Below are positions 1 through 5,105 of a DNA stretch of 5,105 bases, piece after piece. Under the pieces are notes generated by a model, which was not told where the DNA came from, ran no database searches, and was given only the letters and a program-made list of their open reading frames with translations. The translations under genes and the position numbers were made by a program. Each line of letters begins with the position of its first letter. The first letter of the stretch is position 1. Origin of the DNA: Verrucomicrobiota bacterium (lineage in GTDB: Bacteria > Verrucomicrobiota > Verrucomicrobiia > Chthoniobacterales > UBA10450); NCBI GenBank assembly GCA_003219925.1, contig QHQU01000037.1:1-5105 (forward strand). Reading direction: 5' to 3'.

Positions 1-639
1 TTTCTCAATATTGAAGAGAGTTTTGAGGACAATGTAAAGAAAGCGCTGGCCTCGCGTCACACGCGCTTTCCTCTGTGTCGCGGCCATCTCGACAACACCA
101 TTGGCTTGATTCACATCAAGGAATTAGTGCCGCTGATGCGCGATCCGAATCCCGATCTTTTGCGCATTAAACGTGAGCTAATGCCGGTGCCGGAAATGAT
201 GTCGCTGGAAAAATTGCTCTCGCTCTTTCTCAGCAAACACGCGCACCTTGCCATCGTGGTCGATGAATTTGGCGGCACCGTCGGAATGGTGACGCTGGAG
301 GATGTTTTAGAGGAGCTGGTAGGCGACATCCAGGACGAATTCGACACTGAGAAAGAGGAATTTCGCGAAATTAATGAGAATGAGTTCACGGTGGATGGCG
401 CGCTTGCACTTTATGAGCTACGCGATCTGGCTGGGATCGAATTGGAAAGCGCGGACGTGAGTACAATCGGTGGATACGTGACCCATCTGCTCGGCCATTT
501 GCCCAAACAAGGTGAGCAGGTCCAGATCGGAAATTATCTGGTCACGATTTCACAGAGCGACGGACGTAGTGTTCAGCAGCTGCACTTTCGCAAGCTCGAC
601 GATGCCGCCGCGAAAAAGTCAGACGCAGCGCGACTATAA
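1..639 (+). CDS. CBS-pair and CorC_HlyC domain membrane protein (hemolysin C / CorC-like), 3' part only
   Basis: The reading frame is open from the first base, so this is the last 212 residues of a gene that starts outside the window. An internal TTG at 106 is not the real start, because the reading frame and the first CBS domain continue upstream of it. Residues 1-60 fit the end of a first CBS domain (TRFPLCRG, then IGLIHIKELV). Residues about 66-115 are a second CBS domain with the family hallmark VVDEFGG (86-92) followed by TLEDVLEELVGDI. Residues about 127-197 fit the CorC_HlyC domain (FTVDGALALYELRDL, IGGYVTHLLGHLP). Full-length relatives carry an N-terminal CNNM/DUF21 membrane domain of several helices, which would lie upstream. 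The family is linked to Mg2+/Co2+ transport and is often annotated as 'hemolysin', a name with little experimental basis. The substrate here is unknown. The C-terminal tail (DDAAAKKSDAARL) is charged and probably disordered. The stop codon directly abuts the next gene. Confidence 0.9.
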   Translation, partial: FLNIEESFEDNVKKALASRHTRFPLCRGHLDNTIGLIHIKELVPLMRDPNPDLLRIKRELMPVPEMMSLEKLLSLFLSKHAHLAIVVDEFGGTVGMVTLEDVLEELVGDIQDEFDTEKEEFREINENEFTVDGALALYELRDLAGIELESADVSTIGGYVTHLLGHLPKQGEQVQIGNYLVTISQSDGRSVQQLHFRKLDDAAAKKSDAARL

Positions 640-822
640 ATGCAACTGACGGTGCCGGCCGATATTGCCTGTCCACATTGTGGGGAAACCTTTGCCTTGG
701 AAATTGATACTTCACAGCGCGAACAAAATTTGATCGAAGACTGCAGCATTTGCTGCCGTCCCATCGATTTGACGATCCGCTGCCGACCAGGCGAAATCAT
801 CGAAATCAGCACCGCAAATTAA
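640..822 (+). CDS. CPXCG motif-containing cysteine-rich small protein
   Basis: This 60-residue protein has a CPHCGE motif (C11, C14) and a second cluster EDCSICCRP (C35, C38, C39). That is the pattern of the Cys_rich_CPXG family (Pfam), whose members are about 60 residues long and have no settled function. The paired CxxC and CxxCC clusters look like a small zinc ribbon, which is inference. An extra Cys lies at 48. The ATG directly follows the TAA of the upstream gene (TAAATG) and no Shine-Dalgarno sequence is visible, so translation probably depends on coupling to the CBS/CorC gene. The start is supported by the usual family distance of about 10 residues before the first Cys. The 3' end faces the kinase gene with only 4 bp between the stops. 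Confidence 0.85.
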   Translation: MQLTVPADIACPHCGETFALEIDTSQREQNLIEDCSICCRPIDLTIRCRPGEIIEISTAN

Positions 823-829
823 CTAGTTA
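820..829. repeat. 10-bp perfect palindrome containing both convergent stop codons
   Basis: TAACTAGTTA reads the same on both strands. Its left TAA is the stop of the CPXCG gene, and the TTA at its right end is the reverse-complement TAA stop of the kinase. The junction has no room for a separate terminator, and I see no GC-rich stem with a T run on either side, so this palindrome should not be taken as one. Given two facing TAA codons, the symmetry needs only a palindromic 4-bp spacer, so it may be chance. Confidence 0.6.
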
Positions 830-2800
830 CCTTTTGCTCCGCGCGATCTCGCGCAGCGTCGCTTGCAATCGATCGACGTTCACCGGCTTGATTAAGTGCT
901 CGGTGAATCCGACCGCGCGACTTTTCTCCAGATCGTCTTCCATTCCAAATCCGCTAAGGGCAATGCCGGCGATCGATTGTTGTGCACGAATCTGGCGCAT
1001 TAAGTCATGCCCACTTCCATCGGGTAAACCGATGTCGCTCACGAGCAAATCGAATTTCGATTCTTTCGCCAGTTGCAGCGCTTGCTTGACCGTTCCGGCG
1101 CATGCCACTTCGTAGCCAAGGTTTCGCAACAGCGCCCCCAAGGTGATAACCGTGTCGGTGTGGTCATCAACCAGAAGAATGTGGAGCGGGGCTTTTTGCT
1201 GATCACTTAGTGAGGTCGCAGCGGTCGGGCCTCGCTTAACCTCAGACTCGTCGGCGCTGGACCGCTCCGGGACGGCAGCAAGCGAAATTGTCACGATTGT
1301 TCCGCGATTCCGGCCCGGGCTACTCGCTTCCATCTGACCGTGATGGGCCTCGACAATGGCGCGGGAAATGGCGAGTCCGAGTCCCAATCCACCGTGACCC
1401 GCCTGGACGCGACGCACGCCTTGCTCGAAGGAATCGAAAATTCGTGGCAATACTTCCGGCTCAATCCCGATTCCGTTGTCGCTGACACCCACAATGAGTT
1501 TTCCGTCTTTGTTGGCCGTTTCAATATGAATCACGCCGCCTTCGGGCGTAAACTTGATTGCATTCTTAATCACGTTCCAAAAAACCTGCATCAACCGGGA
1601 ATCATCGGCCTGAGCAAAATATTGAGGCGCAGCTAAATTTGTGTGGATGCGCAAATTCTTGTGCGCGATGTCGGTTTTAAAAATCTCCAGCGCACCCCGC
1701 ACCGTGGCGTGAATATCAAGGGTACCAATATCGAGATTAATTTTTCCCTTGGCGATAGCGGTGAGATCAAGAATATCGTCGATCAGACGCGCCTCGAGCT
1801 CGATGTTGCGACGAATGATTTCGATTGTGCCTTTGAACTCCCCGTTGGCATTGACCTTTTGTTCGAGCAATTCCACCCCCGCGAGGACAGGTGTAAGAGG
1901 AGTGCGCAACTCATGGCCGAGCACAGCGAGAAACCTGTCCTTAGCCCGGTTCGCTGCCTCGGCTTCTGCTCGGGCTTCACGTTCGCGCAGCAGATTTCGC
2001 TGCTGTTCTTCGGCCTGTTTATGCGCGGTGACGTCATGAAAGACGGCCACCGCGCCATGAATCGTGCCCTGCTCGTCACGCAACGCCCGCGCCGTTACAT
2101 CCGCCCACGAGCCCTCGACATTGCTGCCGTGCCGGATGAAAATTTCCTCGTCATCAACATGTCCCCCGGCCACGGCGCGTGAAGTTGGTGATTCCGCCGG
2201 CGCAATCCGCCGCACTTTATCGGCGCGAAAAAATCCGCAATCGTTCGAACAGTTTTTGGGAACGTCTTCGTTCTCTTTTAATCCAAGCATCCGGCGCAAG
2301 GCCGGGTTAGAAAGCAATGCGGCACCGTCCCGATCAACCACCAGCAACCCGTCACCCATACTGGTGACGATCAGATTCAAGAGTTTTGTCTGCTCAATCA
2401 ACGCCTCATTGGCCGCGCGCAGAACCGCCGGACCCGGAAAATTTACCGCCTGTGGAATCAGGCGAATGAGAAGAATCGCGGTTGGAACGGAGGCTAGCGC
2501 CGTGATTGCTTTCACCATTCCCGAAACCCAATAATATGGTTTCCAAAGTGTGATGATCTCCATCACATGCGTCAGGCCGCAGGCGACAATAAAAATGCCG
2601 AAGCAAACGAACATCCAATTGAAGGGCAGATCACGCCGCTTACGAACAAAATTAACGAGAGTGAATGGAATGACGAAGTACGCAGTCGCGATCAGAAAAT
2701 CCGAGATCAGATGCAGCCGCATCAGGCCTGGGTCCCACAAGTAACAATGGCCATGCGGCATAAAACCGTTTTGACCAAAAAGGCCCTTGAAAAATTCCAT
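827..2800 (-). CDS. Ethylene receptor-like hybrid histidine kinase (ETR1-type sensor, PAS, HisKA, HATPase, REC)
   Basis: This 657-residue membrane sensor kinase has three helices at about 29-51, 61-83 and 91-116, which form an ETR1-type ethylene-binding domain. SDF(x6)YFxIP (D34, Y41, I44, P45) and IVxCGxTH (I71, C74, H78) align with ETR1 D25, Y32, I35, P36, I62, C65 and H69. In ETR1, C65 and H69 hold the Cu(I) that binds ethylene. HGHCYLW at 16-22 is typical of the bacterial versions. A PAS domain follows (about 136-258, ending FHDVTAHKQAEE), then a coiled linker (about 260-288). HisKA has HELRTPL with phospho-acceptor H296. The ATPase has an N box (N409, N413), DNGIGI (441-446), an F box (454-459) and GGLGLGL (470-476). 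The receiver has D545/D546, acceptor D589, S616 and K638. There is no Hpt domain and no partner regulator in view, so output must go to a distant protein. The start is chosen because residues precede HGHCYLW as in relatives, although the ATG lacks a good Shine-Dalgarno sequence. M14 is a weaker alternative. Ethylene as ligand is inferred. Confidence 0.93.
   Translation of the reverse strand: MEFFKGLFGQNGFMPHGHCYLWDPGLMRLHLISDFLIATAYFVIPFTLVNFVRKRRDLPFNWMFVCFGIFIVACGLTHVMEIITLWKPYYWVSGMVKAITALASVPTAILLIRLIPQAVNFPGPAVLRAANEALIEQTKLLNLIVTSMGDGLLVVDRDGAALLSNPALRRMLGLKENEDVPKNCSNDCGFFRADKVRRIAPAESPTSRAVAGGHVDDEEIFIRHGSNVEGSWADVTARALRDEQGTIHGAVAVFHDVTAHKQAEEQQRNLLREREARAEAEAANRAKDRFLAVLGHELRTPLTPVLAGVELLEQKVNANGEFKGTIEIIRRNIELEARLIDDILDLTAIAKGKINLDIGTLDIHATVRGALEIFKTDIAHKNLRIHTNLAAPQYFAQADDSRLMQVFWNVIKNAIKFTPEGGVIHIETANKDGKLIVGVSDNGIGIEPEVLPRIFDSFEQGVRRVQAGHGGLGLGLAISRAIVEAHHGQMEASSPGRNRGTIVTISLAAVPERSSADESEVKRGPTAATSLSDQQKAPLHILLVDDHTDTVITLGALLRNLGYEVACAGTVKQALQLAKESKFDLLVSDIGLPDGSGHDLMRQIRAQQSIAGIALSGFGMEDDLEKSRAVGFTEHLIKPVNVDRLQATLREIARSKR
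2762..2772. repeat. AAAAC-C-GTTTT palindrome, copy 1 (inside the kinase start)
   Basis: This 11-bp palindrome around a central C lies in kinase codons 10-13. Positions 2760-2771 (ATAAAACCGTTT) are the exact reverse complement of 2899-2910, giving a 12-bp inverted repeat across the divergent intergenic region. The two centres (2767 and 2903) are 136 bp apart, close to 13 helical turns. It could be one of a pair of operator sites, but coding constraint and chance are real alternatives. Confidence 0.3.
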
Positions 2801-2801
2801 C

Positions 2802-2843
2802 CTAGTCAGACCAACTTCGCTGCCGACCCGTCCATTCCTTCAT
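2802..2843 (-). CDS. Possible 13-codon leader ORF translationally coupled to the kinase
   Basis: On the minus strand, an ATG at 2843 opens a short frame, MKEWTGRQRSWSD, that ends in TAG at 2804-2802, one base before the kinase ATG (TAGGATG). It is preceded by AAAGGG at 2855-2850 with a 6-nt spacer, a usable Shine-Dalgarno match. The kinase ATG itself has only TAGG directly against it, which is too close to serve as a ribosome site. The arrangement fits translation of the kinase by termination and reinitiation after the leader. No run of one amino-acid codon or clear attenuator hairpin is visible. It could be a chance ORF. Confidence 0.35.
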   Translation of the reverse strand: MKEWTGRQRSWSD

Positions 2844-2898
2844 CCCCAACCCTTTCCCCGGCAGAGCCTAATCCATGGCACCGCCGCTGCCACGTTGC

Positions 2899-2910
2899 AA
2901 ACGGTTTTAT
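2899..2910. repeat. AAAC-G-GTTT palindrome, copy 2 (divergent intergenic region)
   Basis: AAACGGTTT (2899-2907) is a 9-bp palindrome around G2903, and the stretch extends to TTTTAT at 2910. Read on the minus strand it repeats 12 bases of copy 1 exactly. It lies about 100 bp upstream of the kinase start and about 60 bp upstream of the L,D-transpeptidase start, a position where a regulator could affect either gene. No convincing -35/-10 pair was found on either strand of 2801-2968 to anchor it. Confidence 0.3.
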
Positions 2911-2960
2911 CCCGAGGACTCAGGCTTAAGTTGAAAAAGCGAGCAGCCCTGATTAGTTAC

Positions 2961-2965
2961 GGAGA
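2961..2965 (+). promoter_or_regulatory. Ribosome binding site of the L,D-transpeptidase gene
   Basis: GGAGA lies only 3-4 nt before the ATG at 2969 but 9 nt before a second in-frame ATG at 2975. By spacing alone the second ATG is the better start, which would remove the first two residues and give MFKRVVF as the N-terminus. Either start keeps the signal peptide intact. Confidence 0.6.
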
Positions 2966-2968
2966 ATT

Positions 2969-3631
2969 ATGCAAATGTTTAAGCGCGTCGTTTTTCTCCT
3001 CGCCCTTTGCGGTCCTTTTATTTTCACCAGTTGCGAAACGTCGCGGGTAGCCAGCGGCGGTCCGTATCATGTGACCGCTTACAAACCAAATGATCCTTCC
3101 AAGGTCGTCGTAAAAGTCTCGCTTTCGAAACAGAACGTTTATGTCATGGAAGGTGATCGTTGCCTGATGGCAGTGGCGTGCAGTGTTGGCATTCCCTCCA
3201 AACCGACCCCGCGAGGAAATTTCACCATTTACCGGAAAGAGGAAGATAAGCGCTCCGGCTCCTACGGTTTCCGCGTTCAGGGCGATCGCGTGGTGCCTGC
3301 CGAAGCCGGTTCCAACATTCCAGGACGTTATGTTGGTTACCCGATGGGATTCTGGTGCGAGTTCGCACCGGCCTATGGATTTCATCAGGGCTTCGTGCAT
3401 CCAGCCCCGCGGACGCACGGTTGTATTCGCCTGAAGGGTGAAGCAGCCCCGAAATTTTACGGGCTCGTTCATAACGGCACTCCGGTCCACATCGCAACGA
3501 CCCAACCGGAAGACGAGACACTTGGTCCGAAGGTAAAACGAGTCGATGATTCACGAGCACCCGACCCCGATCCGCATATCAGTATTACTTCCGCAGCATT
3601 TGAGAAACCCAGTGGTCCCCTTCTGGAATAG
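2969..3631 (+). CDS. L,D-transpeptidase (YkuD / ErfK family), predicted lipoprotein
   Basis: This 220-residue protein is predicted to form or edit 3-3 peptidoglycan cross-links, or to attach proteins to peptidoglycan, outside the cytoplasmic membrane. The N-terminus has K5 and R6, a hydrophobic stretch at 7-20 and a lipobox-like FTSC, with C22 as the probable lipidated residue. The Phe at -3 is less usual than Leu or Val. The YkuD domain runs from about 46 to 176. It begins VVVKVSLSKQNVYVM, contains the GIPSKPTPRGNFTI stretch typical of the fold, and ends with RTHGCIRL (147-155), where C152 is the catalytic Cys and H150 lies in the motif. H139 (FHQG) probably corresponds to the upstream conserved His, although the H139-C152 distance is on the short side. 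The tail after about 180 is rich in Pro, Asp and Lys and looks disordered. It is transcribed away from the kinase, and ispH follows after 30 nt in the same direction. The real start may be the ATG at 2975. Confidence 0.88.
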   Translation: MQMFKRVVFLLALCGPFIFTSCETSRVASGGPYHVTAYKPNDPSKVVVKVSLSKQNVYVMEGDRCLMAVACSVGIPSKPTPRGNFTIYRKEEDKRSGSYGFRVQGDRVVPAEAGSNIPGRYVGYPMGFWCEFAPAYGFHQGFVHPAPRTHGCIRLKGEAAPKFYGLVHNGTPVHIATTQPEDETLGPKVKRVDDSRAPDPDPHISITSAAFEKPSGPLLE

Positions 3632-3661
3632 CCACACCTGCGGATAGCCGCGCAAGAATCT

Positions 3662-4900
3662 GTGAACACAAACCTTATTTCGAGCGGCACCAGTGCCCGC
3701 GAAAAAGTAAACTTGCGCACGCCCGATGTGATGGCGGCGGTGCAGGAACAAGTGGAATCACATTACCGCAGCGATGTGGTTGAAGGGGTTCGGCGCAACG
3801 GTGGGATTATTTCCGTCGGTGATGTGACGGTGCGACTGGCCAAGCAATTCGGATTTTGTTACGGCGTCGAGCGCGCCATCGATCTCGCCTATGCCGCCCG
3901 CAAAGTTTTTCAGGACCGCCGCCTTTTCATCGTCGGCGAAATCATTCACAACCCGGAAGTGAACGAGCAAATATCTTCACTCGGCATCAAGAACCTGACC
4001 GGACAAAACAAGCAGGCCGACATCTCCGAATTGCAGCCCGACGACGTCGTCATCCTGCCCGCGTTCGGAACGGAGCTGTCCATTTTGCAACAAATAAAAG
4101 ATCGTGGCTGCCAGATCGTTGATACCACTTGCGGCGACGTCATGAGCGTTTGGAAACGGGTCCGCAAATATGCCAGCGAGAGCGTAACCTCGATTATTCA
4201 CGGGAAGGCCGAACACGAAGAAACCAAGGCGACCAGCTCCCGCGCGCTGGGGGACGGCAAAGGCCATTATCTTGTCGTGCTTACCCTCGCCGACACCGAC
4301 TATGTCTGCGATTACATCCGGCACGGCGGCGACAAACAGGCGTTCCTGGACAAATTCCGCGGGGCGCACTCAGCCGGCTTTGATCCTGATGTGCATTTGA
4401 AAACGGTCGGCGTGGCCAATCAAACGACGATGTTGCGGGGCGAGACCGAGGAAGTGCAGCGACGGGTACGACAGGCGATCGTCGATCGTGATAGCGTCGA
4501 AGAAGCGGCGAAGAATTTTCGATTTTTCGATACCATCTGCGGCGCGACCCAGGAGCGGCAGGATGCGCTGCGCGAATTGCTCAACGTTCCGATGGATTTG
4601 TTGCTGGTGGTGGGCGGCTACAACAGCTCGAATACTTCTCACCTCGCCGAAATGGGCGAAGAAAAATTGCCCACTTATTTTGTTTTAAATGCTTCGAGGC
4701 TGGTCTCGGCCACTGAGATTAAGCATTACGACTCGCATGAGAAGCGTGAAGTCGTTTCCCACTTCTGGTTGCCGCCTGGTCCTGTCGTCGTTGGCATTAC
4801 CGCCGGCGCCTCCTGTCCTAACAACCTGATCGAAGAAACGTTGATTCGACTGTTTGAGCTGCGCGGCATCTCGAGAGCGCGGTTGGAAACCGCCGCGTAA
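3662..4900 (+). CDS. ispH: 4-hydroxy-3-methylbut-2-enyl diphosphate reductase (IspH/LytB), long form
   Basis: IspH reduces HMBPP to IPP and DMAPP, the last step of the MEP isoprenoid pathway, using a 4Fe-4S cluster in the cytoplasm. The cluster cysteines are C66 (GFCYGVERAI), C157 (DTTCGDVM) and C293 (FDTICGATQERQ). Other family residues are H96 (IIHNPEVN), a second His/Glu region at 180-187 (HGKAEHEE), T255 (ANQTTM), S322-S323-N324 (YNSSNTSHLAE) and S384 (ITAGASCP). At 412 residues it is about 100 longer than E. coli IspH. The extra length lies in an N-terminal extension of about 50 residues and an insert at about 195-240, as in plant, cyanobacterial and planctomycete/verrucomicrobial forms. 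C157 is followed by Gly rather than the Pro seen in E. coli (DATCP). The start is a GTG with only a weak AAGAA upstream. An in-frame ATG at 3731 (M24) has no ribosome site either, so the exact N-terminus is uncertain. The gene lies 30 nt after the L,D-transpeptidase and may be co-transcribed with it. Confidence 0.95.
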   Translation: MNTNLISSGTSAREKVNLRTPDVMAAVQEQVESHYRSDVVEGVRRNGGIISVGDVTVRLAKQFGFCYGVERAIDLAYAARKVFQDRRLFIVGEIIHNPEVNEQISSLGIKNLTGQNKQADISELQPDDVVILPAFGTELSILQQIKDRGCQIVDTTCGDVMSVWKRVRKYASESVTSIIHGKAEHEETKATSSRALGDGKGHYLVVLTLADTDYVCDYIRHGGDKQAFLDKFRGAHSAGFDPDVHLKTVGVANQTTMLRGETEEVQRRVRQAIVDRDSVEEAAKNFRFFDTICGATQERQDALRELLNVPMDLLLVVGGYNSSNTSHLAEMGEEKLPTYFVLNASRLVSATEIKHYDSHEKREVVSHFWLPPGPVVVGITAGASCPNNLIEETLIRLFELRGISRARLETAA

Positions 4901-4988
4901 AAGGGGCGAGCGACCGCACGGATTCGATGCGGGTGATTTGTGCCCAGATGTTCACAGGAAAAGTTTGTAAGTAATCTTCGCTTCCAGT

Positions 4989-4992
4989 AGGA
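4989..4992 (+). promoter_or_regulatory. Ribosome binding site of the secreted protein gene at 5000
   Basis: AGGA sits 7 nt before the ATG at 5000, a normal spacing, and supports that start. An out-of-frame ATG at 4992 overlaps the site and reaches a stop after 15 codons. The rest of 4901-4988 holds no gene. A weak 5-bp stem, CCGCA/TGCGG (4914-4918 with 4928-4932), lacks a T run and is not a convincing terminator for ispH. Confidence 0.6.
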
Positions 4993-4999
4993 TGGTTTC

Positions 5000-5105
5000 A
5001 TGTTTTATCGAACACGAATATTGGCTGCTGCTTTTGTAGCGGGAACGGTTGTTTTTTCCGGGGCCGCATTCGGCCAGTCCATCGAGGGCGTTGTGCGTGG
5101 CCCCG
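5000..5105 (+). CDS. Secreted protein, 5' fragment (possible carboxypeptidase-regulatory-like domain)
   Basis: The frame is open from the ATG at 5000 to the window edge, giving 35 residues. R4 and R6 are followed by a hydrophobic stretch (7-23), then AFG before Q26, which fits signal peptidase I cleavage after G25. The mature start QSIEGVVRGP resembles the first strand of carboxypeptidase-regulatory-like or Cna-B-like folds (xGxVxxxxG), common at the N-terminus of secreted proteins. That reading rests on about eight residues and is tentative. A good ribosome site lies 7 nt upstream. The 99-nt gap after ispH suggests a separate transcription unit, but no promoter is convincing. Confidence 0.7.
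   Translation, partial: MFYRTRILAAAFVAGTVVFSGAAFGQSIEGVVRGP

Noticed and set aside
1643..2182. 179-codon open frame on the + strand
   Set aside because: It lies fully antisense to the PAS/HisKA part of the kinase, shows no recognisable domain, and fits a shadow frame.
2875..2934. 19-codon ORF upstream of the L,D-transpeptidase on the + strand
   Set aside because: It has no Shine-Dalgarno sequence and stops 34 bases before the next start, so there is no sign of coupling.
2931..2959. TTGAAA plus TAGTTA as a promoter for the L,D-transpeptidase gene
   Set aside because: The -35 is fair, but the -10 matches only two of six consensus bases, and the transcript would start inside the ribosome binding site.
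2957..3505. 182-codon open frame on the - strand
   Set aside because: It is antisense to the L,D-transpeptidase, which has a clear catalytic motif and signal peptide. The translation shows no family features.
3639..3652. GCGG-ATAG-CCGC mini-hairpin before ispH
   Set aside because: A 4-bp stem is expected by chance in this composition, and nothing ties it to regulation.
3977..4369. 130-codon open frame on the - strand
   Set aside because: It is antisense to the core of ispH, whose conserved cysteines leave no doubt about the coding strand.
4914..4932. CCGCA/TGCGG hairpin after ispH as a terminator
   Set aside because: It is a 5-bp stem with a 9-nt loop and no following T run.
4951..4977. 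TTCACA and TAATCT as a promoter for the gene at 5000
   Set aside because: The spacer is only 15 nt and both boxes are partial, too weak to list.

Overview
This looks like an ordinary chromosomal segment from a Gram-negative-type bacterium of middling G+C (judged by eye, not counted). The long-form IspH with a 'DTTCGDVM' cysteine motif, the lipoprotein-type L,D-transpeptidase, and the secreted protein that may open with a carboxypeptidase-regulatory-like fold together suggest the Planctomycetes/Verrucomicrobia/Acidobacteria neighbourhood. Verrucomicrobia is my best guess, held at moderate to low confidence because no marker gene is present. I see no mobile elements, tRNA, rRNA or CRISPR.

Layout, left to right. 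(1) 1-639 (+) is the C-terminal part of a CBS-pair/CorC_HlyC membrane protein of the 'hemolysin C / magnesium-cobalt efflux' family. (2) 640-822 (+) is a 60-residue CPXCG-type cysteine-rich protein whose ATG directly follows the preceding stop codon. (3) 827-2800 (-) is a 657-residue hybrid histidine kinase. It converges on the small gene with only 4 bp between the two stop codons, and both stops lie in one 10-bp palindrome. (4) 2801-2968 is a divergent intergenic region. It holds a possible 13-codon leader ORF for the kinase and one of two AAAC-S-GTTT palindromes. (5) 2969-3631 (+) is a YkuD-type L,D-transpeptidase with a lipoprotein signal. (6) 3662-4900 (+) is ispH, the last enzyme of the MEP isoprenoid pathway. 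(7) 5000-5105 (+) is the start of a secreted protein cut by the window edge.

The most interesting item is the kinase. Its N-terminal three-helix membrane domain matches the copper-dependent ethylene-binding domain of plant ETR1 and cyanobacterial receptors, with the key Asp, Tyr, Ile-Pro, Cys and His residues in register. It is followed by PAS, HisKA, HATPase and a C-terminal receiver domain. This makes it a probable bacterial ethylene receptor-like sensor with no partner regulator in view. The class is already known in bacteria, so the interest lies in ligand and output rather than in a new family. The other genes appear to be housekeeping or envelope genes with no visible functional link to the sensor.
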